This document shows, piece after piece, positions 27,484 through 37,047 of a stretch of 64,000 nt of DNA. Every line of letters begins with the position of its first letter. The stretch's first letter is position 1. A program made the position numbers and the translations under genes. The notes under the pieces were generated by a model that did not search any database, was not told the origin of the DNA, and was given only the letters and a program-made list of their open reading frames with translations. This DNA is from Bacteroidota bacterium. Its GTDB lineage: Bacteria; Bacteroidota; Bacteroidia; UBA4408. Where the stretch lies: positions 744,001 through 808,000 of the forward strand of contig JADKHO010000002.1 of assembly GCA_016721765.1 (NCBI GenBank), given 5' to 3'.

Positions 27484-28563
27484 CTAATTCAAGTCCTTTA
27501 ACCTCGTCCAAATAGCATCTAATTCAGGGTTTTCGCGAAGTGGTTTGGTATTCTTCTTTGCGAGGCTTTTAATATTTTTCATGCGGCCCTCTAACATGGG
27601 ATGCGTGCTTAAAAATTCGGGAATATCTTGTGAACCCTTATTGGCATCGCCCAAGTGTTTAAATAAAAGTAGCATTCCATCCGTATCTTGACCGGCGTCT
27701 TGCATAAGCAACATTCCTTGTTCATCTGCTTCCTTCTCTAAACTGCGCGAGTAACTTAAGGATTTTAAATTATCGGCATTTTGTAAGAGCACTGCCATCA
27801 CTCCGTTTACATCGCTTATCACTAATGAAATCACCAAATAAGTACCTAAATTACGAAAGAGACTGCGCGTAATGTGCCGGTGTGCAACATGCGAATATTC
27901 ATGACTGAGTAAAGCTGCAAATTCCTCTTTGCGTTTCATGACTTTAAACATTTGGTCGTACACCACAATGTGTCCACCCGGAAAAGCAAATGCATTGCTG
28001 ATATCGGAATGCACCACCGTAATTTTAACTGGATAGGTTTCCTTTATTTTTAATCCTTTAAAAAAAGAATTCGCTAAAGCAGTTTGTTCCGAATCCACTT
28101 CCATGCTATTGCTTATTTGCTGAAACATTTCTTCGCCCATCGACATCTCGTAGCTAATGGGAATGCGCTTAGCGATGGCTTCGGCTGTAGCCGGAATAAG
28201 CACAAAATAGGCAAGTAAAATCAAACCCAATACACCTAAAATTATTACAACAATTGTGCGTCGCCCGGTATTTTGAAAAACTTTAATATCGGTTTGTTTA
28301 ATTTTTGCGGATGGATAAGTCCGTTGAAAATAAAGTTGAAAATCAGCACCCTTAATTTCAATTGCTGCATAAGGAAATGTTGCACCGTGTTTTATAACCG
28401 CTACTTCCTTATTAAAAAAAGATTCATGAAGATTTAAATCGTTTAAATTCCACGTAAGCACTTCATCGGGAAGATTGACTTTTATCGTTGAATCAAGCAA
28501 TTGAATTGTAACCACACTACCTCTGGAAGTTTTACCATCGTAGTAAAGTGCATCAAAAACCAT
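27484..28563 (-). CDS. M48 family membrane metalloprotease
   Basis: 359 residues. An N-terminal beta-rich domain of the DUF7092 type (about 1-85), one membrane segment (about 100-124, VVIILGVLGLILLAYFVLI) and an M48 peptidase domain with zinc motif HEYSH (His221-His225) and the downstream glutamate ligand in SLEKEADEQGM. HtpX/Oma1-type proteases of this kind act in membrane protein quality control or processing. It begins 5 bases after the DUF898 stop and is surely in one operon with it; this pairing recurs in many bacteria. Confidence 0.9.
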   Translation of the reverse strand: MVFDALYYDGKTSRGSVVTIQLLDSTIKVNLPDEVLTWNLNDLNLHESFFNKEVAVIKHGATFPYAAIEIKGADFQLYFQRTYPSAKIKQTDIKVFQNTGRRTIVVIILGVLGLILLAYFVLIPATAEAIAKRIPISYEMSMGEEMFQQISNSMEVDSEQTALANSFFKGLKIKETYPVKITVVHSDISNAFAFPGGHIVVYDQMFKVMKRKEEFAALLSHEYSHVAHRHITRSLFRNLGTYLVISLVISDVNGVMAVLLQNADNLKSLSYSRSLEKEADEQGMLLMQDAGQDTDGMLLLFKHLGDANKGSQDIPEFLSTHPMLEGRMKNIKSLAKKNTKPLRENPELDAIWTRLKDLN

Positions 28564-28568
28564 TCGTG

Positions 28569-29528
28569 CTAAATAATATTGATGTCGAACATGTCTACCA
28601 AATCATCGCCCATGGCATCTTTGTATTCTTGCTCTGTTTGGAGAATGTTGCTGGTATCAAACTCTCCGTCGATTGCAGCATTGCTATAAATAAATTTAAG
28701 CGTTCGCACCATCACCCATGGAATGGCAATTCCTAAAGTGAATATGATTAAAAGGTAATTCACAAAAATTAATTTAAAAATTCCTCCTGCACTGCCGGTA
28801 AAGTTAATGCTATACTCTTGCTCATTTTTTATGATTTTAGTATTGTCAACATAAAAGCGCATCATGTCGCGCATCCACCAAAAACTGTAAATTCCAAAAG
28901 TTATTAAGGTCAGCAATAATCCTTTCAAATTCATCAAAAACAAGCCACCACCGGTACCAATAAATTTAAAACTTACATCTCCAAAGCGGATGTTTCCAAT
29001 CATGTATTTGCGGATGTCCACTATAAACCAAGCAAGGTAAATATAAAGCGTGATGACCGTCAATAAAATACCACCAATAAACTTTTTTACCAACACCCAA
29101 CGATCCCCTCTGTAGCCAAAGTGAATTCCTCTCCAGGAAGTGCGCGACATGCGATACCGCATAGATCCATGAATAGCCAGTGGCACAATTATAAAAAAAG
29201 CGAGAAAAAAAAGAATAGTTGTGAGGACAACTAAAAAGGGATTTCGAGAAAGTGTTCCGGCAATTAAAGCACCGTACAATACTATCATCAACACTACCGA
29301 TTTAATAAAGCCCCAAAATATTTCCTTACCCGTTCCATGAAAAGTAAATCGATTTCCATCCAATTCTGTCTCGGCATATAAGTAGCGCAGTTTGCGCGCC
29401 TTTGCCCAAGGATAATAAAATCCAAGCGTTACAATCATTAACAGAATATTGACTACCAATATTCCAAATAAATCAGCACCGTTACCATTGAACAGTAAGG
29501 TACGGGGTTGTTTTTGAACTAGTTCCAT
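28569..29528 (-). CDS. YjgN-like DUF898 membrane protein
   Basis: 319 residues from the ATG at 29528 (MELVQKQPRTLLF). Several long membrane segments separated by a repeated unit: GFYYPWAKARKLRYLYAETELDG, GIYSFWWMRDMMRFYVDNT and related segments, as in YjgN/DUF898 proteins of the inner membrane. Function unknown. An upstream ATG at 29570 would add 14 residues but a TATCTTTC promoter-like box lies between the two, so I prefer 29528. Paired with the M48 protease, which may process it or be regulated by it (inference). Confidence 0.85.
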   Translation of the reverse strand: MELVQKQPRTLLFNGNGADLFGILVVNILLMIVTLGFYYPWAKARKLRYLYAETELDGNRFTFHGTGKEIFWGFIKSVVLMIVLYGALIAGTLSRNPFLVVLTTILFFLAFFIIVPLAIHGSMRYRMSRTSWRGIHFGYRGDRWVLVKKFIGGILLTVITLYIYLAWFIVDIRKYMIGNIRFGDVSFKFIGTGGGLFLMNLKGLLLTLITFGIYSFWWMRDMMRFYVDNTKIIKNEQEYSINFTGSAGGIFKLIFVNYLLIIFTLGIAIPWVMVRTLKFIYSNAAIDGEFDTSNILQTEQEYKDAMGDDLVDMFDINII

Positions 29529-29836
29529 AGGGGAGGTTTTTTTGGGAAAGATAATAATTATTTGAAACAAGAATAAGAATTATGCATTTGGTTAGAAAAA
29601 TTTCGAAGTATCTCTAGCGGCAATCAAACTTGCAAAACATTGCTTGTAAAAGAGGAGAATAATAAAAATGGATTAAACTTCATTTCAAAAAAAACAGCAG
29701 TAAACGATTTATGAAACCAAATGAGAAAACACAAATCGATCATGAGAAACATGTTTGTTCAATTTTTTTAACCGTTCTCAACTTTTTCATTAAATTTGGT
29801 AGTAGCAATAAATCATAAAACCACATCCCTTCTATC
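29529..29836. other. 308-base divergent intergenic region
   Basis: Lies between the starts of the DUF898 gene (minus) and the BNR-repeat gene (plus). It holds a promoter-like TATCTTTC for the minus gene near 29545-29552 and the perfect -7 box of the plus gene at 29791-29798. Nothing else is seen. Confidence 0.5.
29791..29798 (+). promoter_or_regulatory. Promoter -7 element of the BNR-repeat gene
   Basis: TAAATTTG, a perfect TAnnTTTG, 38 bases before the ATG at 29837. Confidence 0.5.
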
Positions 29837-32383
29837 ATGAAAAAAATAGTAAGCATTTTACTTTTAGGAATTCATCAATTTTGTTTTGCTCAGATAAATT
29901 TTGGTAGCTATCGTTATTCAGGCCCTTTAAATTTTGAGCTCATAAAAGAAAGTGCTGATTCATTTTTTAAAAGCGACGAAGCAGAAAAATCCGCGGCAAG
30001 CAAAGTGGAAAAAGAAGATAACGATTACTTACGTTACAAACGTTGGGAATGGTATTGGAAAGACCGCGTGAACACGGATGGCTCCTTTCCTGATTTATTG
30101 TCGCAAGCCGCTGTTTATAATCAATTACAAGGAGCTGCTCAAGCTCGGAGTGCTTCTGTTAACGCACCTTGGGTAAACATTTCACAAACTTCTACCAGCG
30201 GGGGTTATGATGGGATGGGGCGCTTAACTTCTATTGCATTTCACCCTACCGATCCCAATATTTTTTGGGTAGGTGCACCCATTGGTGGGATATGGAAAAC
30301 ATTGGATGGAGGTGCAACCTATTCTCCTTTGGGCGATGGGTTGCCTTATTGTAGTGTTGGAAATATACTTGTAGATCCAAGTAATCCCGACATTATTTAC
30401 ATTACACTTGGCGACCATGGCGGATGGTGGAACTATGGATTAGGCATGTATAAATCTACCGATGGCGGATTAAATTGGGCACCCACCACTTTAATTTCAA
30501 ATTTTTCAGACGGCATTGCGTATTATGCCATGGCGATGTCACCTACCAACCCAAATGTAATTTTAGTGGCGAAAAGTGATGGTTTATTTCGCACCAACAA
30601 TGGAGGAAACAGCTGGACGATGGTGCATAGTGGTGGATTTAAGGATGTGAAATTTCGTCCCGGTGACAGTACAACGGTATATGCTGCAAGCGACGATTAC
30701 TGGGGTTCTTCAGAGGTTTATAAATCCACAAACGGTGGAATTAATTTTACAGCAGCCAGTTCATTTAATGCTCCTTACAACAGAATAAAAATCACTGTAA
30801 CTGCTGCCAATCCTAATATTATTGGAGTAATGCTTAGCGGGAATGGCACAAAAAATTATTACAAATCATCCAATAGCGGTGCAAGTTTTTCATACGTTTC
30901 CGCATTACAGGAAGATGCCATCATTTTTATTTCTCCGCTCGATTCCAACATTGTTTATTCCGGTTACACAAAAATATTTCAATCTACGAATGGCGGCATT
31001 AATTGGGTACAAAAAACAAATTGGTACAACGATGGCGTGCATGTCGAGGTGCATGCGGATGAACAATTTGTTGCATTTAATCCCTTGAGTGATTTAATTT
31101 ATTTTTGTAACGATGGAGGACTATATAATTATGATGAGGTAGCCGGTTCATGGGCAGAGCTAAGCAATGGCTTAATTATTACACAGTTTTATTCGATTGC
31201 AGTGGCACAATCCGATCCTGTTTTTATGATTGGCGGAACACAAGATAACGGTGGAAGAAAAAGAACCGGACTTAACTCATGGGCTTCCACAAATGGTGGG
31301 GATGCTATGGAAACTGCCATTGATCAATCCAATACACAAATTATTTATACGACTTACGTGGATGGTCAGTTGTATCGCTCCATGGATCGCTGGACCAACG
31401 ATACCTATCACGATATTACACCGGCAGGAATCAGTGGAAATTGGGTAACACCTTACCTGCTCGATCCAAGCAACCAATCCACTATTTATGCGGGTTATGA
31501 AGATGTTTACAAATCCACAGACAGAGGAAATACCTGGAATAAAATTAGCAACAATTTAACCGGCTCAACTTCCGATAAATTAGATGAGCTCGAAATTTCT
31601 ACACTAAATTCAAATGTAATTTATGCCGCAAGGGAAAATAAAATTTATACAACCACTAACGGTGGAGTAAGCTGGGCCAATCATTCGCTACCTTTTGCCT
31701 TGAATAATTTTTCAGGAATTACATCTATTGCAATCGATCCTGTAAATCCGGCAATACTTTATGCAACCGTTGGAGGATATAGTGTTGGTGTAAAAGTGTA
31801 TAAATCGGTAAACAGCGGAAACACCTGGTCAAATATATCGAGTGGTTTACCAAATGTGCCGGTAAGTTCGAGTGTATTTGATGAAAGCAGTCCGAATCAC
31901 GAATTGTATATTGGAACCGATATAGGCATATTTTACCGAAACGATACCAGCGCTGCATGGACCTATTATGGAAGTAACTTACCGAATACTTCTATAACCG
32001 ATTTGAAAATTCAGTATGCTACACATAAATTAAGAGCAGCAACCTATGGCAGAGGAATTTGGGAAGCAGATTTGTTATCGATAGTAACATCAAACTATCA
32101 AGTTGCGATTGTTCCTTCCGACAATTCATTTAGACTAGCTTTTAATCCCATTGGAAGTTTACTTCAGCTGAATGCTTTTATAAATTCAGATGTTGCAGGA
32201 GAAATAAAAATTTATGACCTCAGTGGAAACTTGGTGCTCACTAAAATGAGAAACTTCCCGAAAGGAAATTATCAGTTACCCTTTGATATTTCGATGCTTG
32301 CAGAAGGCATGTACATGATGAACATTGAAACACCAAAAGGAAGAACCGCTTTAAAGTTTATTCATACCTCAACTGCTGAATAA
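29837..32383 (+). CDS. Secreted BNR/VPS10-like propeller protein with T9SS sorting domain
   Basis: 848 residues. Signal peptide about 1-19 (ends CFAQ). At least nine Asp-box/BNR-type repeats of the form Y(K/R)ST.GG..W run from about residue 150 to 670 (e.g. MYKSTDGGLNWAP, LFRTNNGGNSW, VYKSTDRGNTW), the pattern of sortilin/VPS10 or exo-sialidase-like propellers. The catalytic residues of sialidases are not recognisable, so an enzymatic role is not supported. The last 80 residues look like a divergent T9SS type A sorting domain (EIKIYDLSGNLVLTK ... GMYMMNIETPKG). Probably extracellular. Confidence 0.82.
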   Translation: MKKIVSILLLGIHQFCFAQINFGSYRYSGPLNFELIKESADSFFKSDEAEKSAASKVEKEDNDYLRYKRWEWYWKDRVNTDGSFPDLLSQAAVYNQLQGAAQARSASVNAPWVNISQTSTSGGYDGMGRLTSIAFHPTDPNIFWVGAPIGGIWKTLDGGATYSPLGDGLPYCSVGNILVDPSNPDIIYITLGDHGGWWNYGLGMYKSTDGGLNWAPTTLISNFSDGIAYYAMAMSPTNPNVILVAKSDGLFRTNNGGNSWTMVHSGGFKDVKFRPGDSTTVYAASDDYWGSSEVYKSTNGGINFTAASSFNAPYNRIKITVTAANPNIIGVMLSGNGTKNYYKSSNSGASFSYVSALQEDAIIFISPLDSNIVYSGYTKIFQSTNGGINWVQKTNWYNDGVHVEVHADEQFVAFNPLSDLIYFCNDGGLYNYDEVAGSWAELSNGLIITQFYSIAVAQSDPVFMIGGTQDNGGRKRTGLNSWASTNGGDAMETAIDQSNTQIIYTTYVDGQLYRSMDRWTNDTYHDITPAGISGNWVTPYLLDPSNQSTIYAGYEDVYKSTDRGNTWNKISNNLTGSTSDKLDELEISTLNSNVIYAARENKIYTTTNGGVSWANHSLPFALNNFSGITSIAIDPVNPAILYATVGGYSVGVKVYKSVNSGNTWSNISSGLPNVPVSSSVFDESSPNHELYIGTDIGIFYRNDTSAAWTYYGSNLPNTSITDLKIQYATHKLRAATYGRGIWEADLLSIVTSNYQVAIVPSDNSFRLAFNPIGSLLQLNAFINSDVAGEIKIYDLSGNLVLTKMRNFPKGNYQLPFDISMLAEGMYMMNIETPKGRTALKFIHTSTAE

Positions 32384-32564
32384 ACTAGAATAGGTTTTTT
32401 TAAGCTACATCTGATTCTCCTTTCGGAGGATGTTGTTTCATTTGTTGAAATATGCAGTATCACCAATTAAGCGGTGGATTCTTATAATATTTTGCCTTGT
32501 ATGCATTCTGTAAAAAATCATTGACGCTAGTTTGCTATCTTCACAAAATAATTTCAACAAGAAA

Positions 32565-33308
32565 ATGCTGACCCGTTTAAATAAATACATAAGTGATACC
32601 GGAACCTGTTCGCGGCGAGAAGCCGATCGATTAATTGAAAAAGGTAGGGTAACGGTGAACGGTAAAGCACCTGAATTGGGAACAAAAGTTTCAGATGCCG
32701 ATGAGATAAAAATTGACGGACAGCTTTTAAAATCAAAAGAAGCACCCATTTATATTGCCTTTCATAAACCCATTGGCATTACTTGTACCACCGATTTAAA
32801 AGACCCAGATAATATAATTGATTACCTGAATCATCCCAAACGTATATTCCCAATTGGTCGTTTAGACAAGCCTTCGGAGGGTTTACTTTTTTTGACGAAC
32901 GATGGCGATATCGTAAATAAAATTTTGCGTGCAGGAAATAATCATGAAAAAGAATATGTTGTAACCGTTGACAAAGCTATCGGTGACGACTTTATACTTC
33001 AGATGCGAAATGGAATTCCAATTTTGGATACCATTACCAAAAAGTGCTTTGTGGAACAAGAAAGTAAAAATCGATTTCGAATTATACTCACACAAGGACT
33101 CAATCGTCAGATTAGAAGAATGTGCGATGCCTTGGATTATAAAGTCACCAAATTAAAAAGAACCCGCATAATGAATATTCGTTTAGACGGAATTAATTAT
33201 GGGGAATGGCGTTACCTGACAGCAGAGGAAATTGCAACGATTAATAAATTGGTTGCCGGTTCAAGTAAAACGGAAGAAGCTTCTTTGTTGGCGGATTTGG
33301 ATGATTGA
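32565..33308 (+). CDS. rluF: 23S rRNA pseudouridine synthase, RluF-type
   Basis: 247 residues from the ATG at 32565. An S4 RNA-binding domain (about 1-60, RLNKYISDTGTCSRREADRL) precedes an RsuA/RluB/E/F-type synthase with catalytic Asp101 in GRLDKPSEGLLFLTND and QGLNRQIRRMCDALDY. It isomerises uridine in 23S rRNA; the length and TRIMNIRLDGI segment fit RluF. An in-frame ATG at 32532 would add a non-conserved leader and is rejected. Confidence 0.9.
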   Translation: MLTRLNKYISDTGTCSRREADRLIEKGRVTVNGKAPELGTKVSDADEIKIDGQLLKSKEAPIYIAFHKPIGITCTTDLKDPDNIIDYLNHPKRIFPIGRLDKPSEGLLFLTNDGDIVNKILRAGNNHEKEYVVTVDKAIGDDFILQMRNGIPILDTITKKCFVEQESKNRFRIILTQGLNRQIRRMCDALDYKVTKLKRTRIMNIRLDGINYGEWRYLTAEEIATINKLVAGSSKTEEASLLADLDD

Positions 33309-33343
33309 GATGCAGATTTCATTACAAAAAGAAGTTAATTATT

Positions 33344-34654
33344 CTACTCCGAAAGCGCCATTTTCACTTTTTTATTCTTGATTTTTTCATCTTTGATTAA
33401 TGCCAAGAGCGAATTAATTTTACTTCGACTAACAGCCGCATAGGACGAAAAATCCAAAACTTCTATTAATCCCAATTCCTCCTTTTGCAATTTGCCTTTT
33501 TGCAATAACATGCCTACAATATCCATTTTATTTATTTTATCCTTTTTACCGGCAGCGATGTAAAGTGTACACCAAGGTGTGTTTGCGGGAGTTTTATCTT
33601 TATCCGACAATTTAATTTCTTGTGGCTTTTCGCTAATGAAGGGTGGAATGTGTTCGTTAGATGCTAACAGCAAATAAGCGGTACCTTTTGCATTCATGCG
33701 CGCTGTGCGGCCATTGCGATGAATAAAAATTTCTTCAGTATGTGGCAATTGAAAGTGAATTATATTCTCAATTTCCGGAATATCTAATCCACGTGACGCT
33801 AAATCAGTTGAAACCAAAATGCGATGCGTACCATTCCTAAACTTAATAAGTGCGCGCTCCCTGTCGATTTGCTCCATTTTACCATGAAATACGCCATGTT
33901 CCAAGCCCTTCTCATTAAAAAACTCACTAATCATATCCACCGCATCGCGGTGATTGCAAAAAACAAGTGTTGCTGTATTACCCAATTTACAAATAAGTGA
34001 AAAGAGCGCAGCGGTTTTATCTCGCGATTCGGAATGAAGCACTTTTACTTGTAAGCCAAGTGCTTTGGTCGGAGTTTTACTCAGATAAATAATCTCGATT
34101 GGGTTTGTAATGCCTGTAAATTCAGGTATTTCGGGCATTTGTGTAGCCGAAATAAGAATTCGCTTTTGAACATTTTTTAAGTGATACACGATAAATGACA
34201 TGTCTTCCTGAAAACCAAATTCCAATGCTTTGTCAAATTCATCCAATACCAATGTCTTGATGCTTGCTGTATTGATGTATTTATTGCGGATGTGAAAAGC
34301 AATACGGCCGGGAGTTCCAACGAGTAAGGCAGGTGCTTGTTCGAGGTTGTTTTTTTCGGTGCGGGTGGAATGTCCGCCATAGCAACAGCTTACTTTAAAC
34401 CCACTTTGCATTTGCTTAAACACCTGTTCTATTTGAATTGCCAATTCACGCGATGGAACAATTACCATGGCTTGAATTCCTGACAAAGCGCTATCCATCG
34501 CATTTAACAGAGGTAGCAAAAAGGCAATTGTTTTACCGGAACCGGTCGGCGCCAGTAAAATTAGGTCATTGGTTTTTTTAGATGCGGCAAGTGTTGCCAG
34601 CTGCATTTCGTTTAAGGATGCTATTTTTAAATTCTCCAGTGCTTTATGTTGCAT
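33344..34654 (-). CDS. DEAD-box-family RNA helicase with DbpA-like C-terminal domain
   Basis: 436 residues from the ATG at 34654. Motif I APTGSGKT (about residue 37-44), motif II DEFD in place of DEAD (about 137-140), motif III SAT, and motif VI HRNGRTAR in place of HRIGRTGR are seen. The C-terminal 70 residues (KKDKINKMDIVGMLLQ ... VSRSKINSLLALIK) resemble the DbpA RNA-binding domain that targets 23S rRNA helix 92. Role: ATP-dependent RNA remodelling, perhaps 50S assembly. It converges with rluF, 35 bases apart. Confidence 0.9.
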   Translation of the reverse strand: MQHKALENLKIASLNEMQLATLAASKKTNDLILLAPTGSGKTIAFLLPLLNAMDSALSGIQAMVIVPSRELAIQIEQVFKQMQSGFKVSCCYGGHSTRTEKNNLEQAPALLVGTPGRIAFHIRNKYINTASIKTLVLDEFDKALEFGFQEDMSFIVYHLKNVQKRILISATQMPEIPEFTGITNPIEIIYLSKTPTKALGLQVKVLHSESRDKTAALFSLICKLGNTATLVFCNHRDAVDMISEFFNEKGLEHGVFHGKMEQIDRERALIKFRNGTHRILVSTDLASRGLDIPEIENIIHFQLPHTEEIFIHRNGRTARMNAKGTAYLLLASNEHIPPFISEKPQEIKLSDKDKTPANTPWCTLYIAAGKKDKINKMDIVGMLLQKGKLQKEELGLIEVLDFSSYAAVSRSKINSLLALIKDEKIKNKKVKMALSE

Positions 34655-34673
34655 GACCAATAGTGTATGGACT

Positions 34674-34681
34674 CAAAGGTA
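34674..34681 (-). promoter_or_regulatory. Promoter -7 element of the helicase gene
   Basis: TACCTTTG on the minus strand, a perfect TAnnTTTG, 19 bases before the ATG at 34654. Confidence 0.5.
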
Positions 34682-34724
34682 GGAGAATAAGTGGAACCAA
34701 TTTTTGGATTGGTAAGCACACTCT

Positions 34725-35807
34725 TTATTTTTCACCAATAATGGAAATAAAAGGTGCTAAAAAAGTGCCACCTTTTTTAAGGCTTCTTATTGCGAGATTG
34801 ATAGTTGGCGTTATTAGATTCAAATAGGCTTGTGGATAATTTGTATTGTAAAAACCATTTATAAAATCGAATTTAAATCCATTTTGCTCAAGCATTGCTT
34901 TATAATCATTTAGGGGCAACAAATGCTCCACCCAACTACCTGATTCGGGTGAGCAGGTATTTGTTGGATGAGCTAATTCTATTGGCATACTACCATTCTT
35001 CAAGTAAGCTTGCACATCCGCAATAATATCGGCTTTTATTCGTCCGCGTGTTGCTGCAGCAAGTCTTAAATTTTCTGTTTCAGCTATAGCAGGAAAAGCA
35101 TTTTTAATTATTCGCTTTCGCTGATTGATTCCTGAATTCTCCCGGTCCAACTCCTTTTCACCCCATGCAACCGGATTTCCCTTTAATTCAAATTTCCTTT
35201 GGAGTCCTTTTGTATATGTATTCACCAAAGGATTTTTTTCGTTGGCGGTAGTACTTAAAAATAAGATAAGTTTATCCGATTGAATTTTTGCAGTTTCCGT
35301 AAAGAACAAATTTAAATCGTATACATGCTCAATTACATTGCGAGATCCCAGTATATTTAAATTCAATTTATTGGCATTTACAAAAGCAACAAACTCAGGA
35401 GTATCGCCGTTTATAAAATAATCGATCGGAATATTTAATGTATCTGCTATGCGTTTTGCATCAGCTGAAATTACAGGATTAAGGTCTTGATGAATAACCG
35501 TTTTACAACCTGCCAACTTAGCCAACAGGGAGAGCATACCAACACCGCCACCATGATCTAAAAGGGTTAACTCATTGAATTTTTTTCCTGATTTATACTG
35601 TGCCCAAAGCAGCATAAACACATATGATTGCAACATGTAAGTAAGCTTGCGCAAATCGTAAGCATAATATCTTTTGCCGTAATCGGATAGATTTAACGAC
35701 TTATAATCAAGCTGTAGAAGCATTGCTTCCAATTTCTCGGCCGCAGCATTTAAATGCGAAGCCTGAGATAAATCAGGCGGAAGGAATGCTTTGGGGATGA
35801 ATTTCAA
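34725..35807 (-). CDS. SAM-dependent methyltransferase
   Basis: 360 residues with a class I methyltransferase core: LLDHGGGVGMLSLLAKLAGC (motif I, about residue 83) and HQDLNPVISADAKRIA. No TM segments. The start codon is a TTG at 35807; the in-frame sequence upstream offers no ATG. It lies 18 bases after the toxin stop and at the edge of the polysaccharide locus, so a glycan or glycolipid substrate is plausible but not shown. Confidence 0.75.
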   Translation of the reverse strand: MKFIPKAFLPPDLSQASHLNAAAEKLEAMLLQLDYKSLNLSDYGKRYYAYDLRKLTYMLQSYVFMLLWAQYKSGKKFNELTLLDHGGGVGMLSLLAKLAGCKTVIHQDLNPVISADAKRIADTLNIPIDYFINGDTPEFVAFVNANKLNLNILGSRNVIEHVYDLNLFFTETAKIQSDKLILFLSTTANEKNPLVNTYTKGLQRKFELKGNPVAWGEKELDRENSGINQRKRIIKNAFPAIAETENLRLAAATRGRIKADIIADVQAYLKNGSMPIELAHPTNTCSPESGSWVEHLLPLNDYKAMLEQNGFKFDFINGFYNTNYPQAYLNLITPTINLAIRSLKKGGTFLAPFISIIGEK

Positions 35808-35825
35808 GGGATTGGAATTGATTAT

Positions 35826-36197
35826 TTACAATTCAGGAATTATCAAATCAATATTCTTAATACGCGACAAACCCTTATCATAAGTCAACAAAGGAATATT
35901 TAAATACATTGCAGTTGCAACGATAATAGCATCTGGCAATTTTATTTTTGTACTTCTTCTAATAGAAATTACCTTTTCCTTTATTGGGCGAATTAATTCC
36001 ACAACCGTACAATTTTGAAGAAGTATTTCAAAAAATTTATATTCTTTGCTTGAAATATTGTGGAAGCCTAGCAATTCCAGCTCTGAAATGACTGAGGCAT
36101 AAATTGTGTTATTTTGCAAATAGGCTTGTGCATTGCCCTTATCTTCAGCCAAATTAATAAATACATTGGTATCTGCCAGCAAACTAATTCCATTCAT
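35826..36197 (-). CDS. VapC-like PIN-domain toxin
   Basis: 123 residues. The four acidic residues of a PIN nuclease are in place: Asp9 (LLADTNVFIN), Glu39 (SVISELELLG), Asp88 (KLPDAIIVATA) and Asp106 (LTYDKGL). PIN toxins cleave specific RNAs. The gene overlaps the end of a 57-codon gene by 14 bases, the normal toxin-antitoxin arrangement. Confidence 0.88.
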   Translation of the reverse strand: MNGISLLADTNVFINLAEDKGNAQAYLQNNTIYASVISELELLGFHNISSKEYKFFEILLQNCTVVELIRPIKEKVISIRRSTKIKLPDAIIVATAMYLNIPLLTYDKGLSRIKNIDLIIPEL

Positions 36198-36357
36198 CCC
36201 TCAGTTGGGTTTGATATTTAACACCATTTAATCCGCGCTTTAATTTCCCTAAAAAAAGATTTGCATTAAATCCTCCACTCTTGCCTTTTTTAGCAATTTT
36301 CTGTAAGGATTTCTGGATTGTTTCCTTATCTGCACTCCGCTTAAGAATCAACACCAT
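36184..36357 (-). CDS. Small basic antitoxin partner of the PIN toxin
   Basis: 57 residues from the ATG at 36357: MVLILKRSADKETIQKSLQK, then IAKKGKSGGFNANLFLGKLK and a tail ending LRDEWN. It is rich in Lys and predicted helical, then flexible. Its stop (36186-36184) lies inside the toxin gene, a 14-base overlap. It has a perfect -7 box 18 bases upstream. I recognise no named antitoxin fold (not clearly RHH, AbrB or Phd); the role follows from position, size and overlap. Confidence 0.75.
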   Translation of the reverse strand: MVLILKRSADKETIQKSLQKIAKKGKSGGFNANLFLGKLKRGLNGVKYQTQLRDEWN

Positions 36358-36375
36358 TTTTTAATTTTTTTTTTT

Positions 36376-36383
36376 CAAAATTA
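36376..36383 (-). promoter_or_regulatory. Promoter -7 element of the toxin-antitoxin pair
   Basis: TAATTTTG on the minus strand, followed by a long A-run, 18 bases before the antitoxin ATG. Confidence 0.5.
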
Positions 36384-36434
36384 AGAAAAATAAAAGTTTA
36401 TTTTGAGGAAGCTAATTGATCTTGAATTATAATT

Positions 36435-37046
36435 TTACAGCTTAGTATTCTTATTAAAAATATCAATATTATCCGTACAGTACATTTTTGCATCCAATAT
36501 GCAATGTATAATGAGGTTGTGCAATACTTCAACAAAACCATACGAAAAGGCGGGAACAAAGAAGTTAATATGCCCCAATTTTTTTAATGCATTATCCGGC
36601 TTAAAGCCTGAAAAGGTAATAACTGAACAACCAGATTTAGCAGCCATCTCAGCAGCATTGATAATATTTTTTGAGCTTCCCGAACTACTGATGCACATGG
36701 CAATATCGCCGGCATCGCTAAACATTTGAATGGGCGCAGAAAACACTTGCTCAAAACTTAAATCGTTGGCAATACAAGTTAACAGTGAAGCATCATTAAA
36801 AGCGGTAGCGCGTACTTTTCCATTTTTCCAAAAATCAACTGCCATGTGACTAGTAATTCCGGCGCTTCCACCATTACCTGCAAACATTATTTTTTTATTC
36901 TCTTTTTGCGCCTTCAAAACCAGGTTAGTGCATTTCTCGATGGCTTGCTCAAATGAAATCTTGGTATCGCCTTCAAAGGCTTCAATACCTTTAAATGCTT
37001 GCTCAAACGAGCTGTTAAACTTTGCTGTAAATTCTGAGATATTCAT
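36435..37046 (-). CDS. GmhA-like SIS-domain phosphosugar isomerase
   Basis: 203 residues. SIS-fold signatures AGNGGSAGITSHMA (about 57-70) and SSSGSSKNI (about 118-126), with AFNDASLLTCIANDLSFEQVF, match the GmhA (sedoheptulose 7-phosphate isomerase) group. One zinc-ligand position differs: the HxxxE of GmhA reads HMAVD here. The neighbouring HldE-like gene supports a role in making a heptose or related sugar nucleotide. It starts 1 base after the HldE-like stop. Confidence 0.82.
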   Translation of the reverse strand: MNISEFTAKFNSSFEQAFKGIEAFEGDTKISFEQAIEKCTNLVLKAQKENKKIMFAGNGGSAGITSHMAVDFWKNGKVRATAFNDASLLTCIANDLSFEQVFSAPIQMFSDAGDIAMCISSSGSSKNIINAAEMAAKSGCSVITFSGFKPDNALKKLGHINFFVPAFSYGFVEVLHNLIIHCILDAKMYCTDNIDIFNKNTKL

Positions 37047-37047
37047 T

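Noticed and set aside
32414..32431. Hairpin ATTCTCC-TTTC-GGAGGAT as terminator of the BNR gene
   Set aside because: Short stem with a wobble pair and no following T-run.
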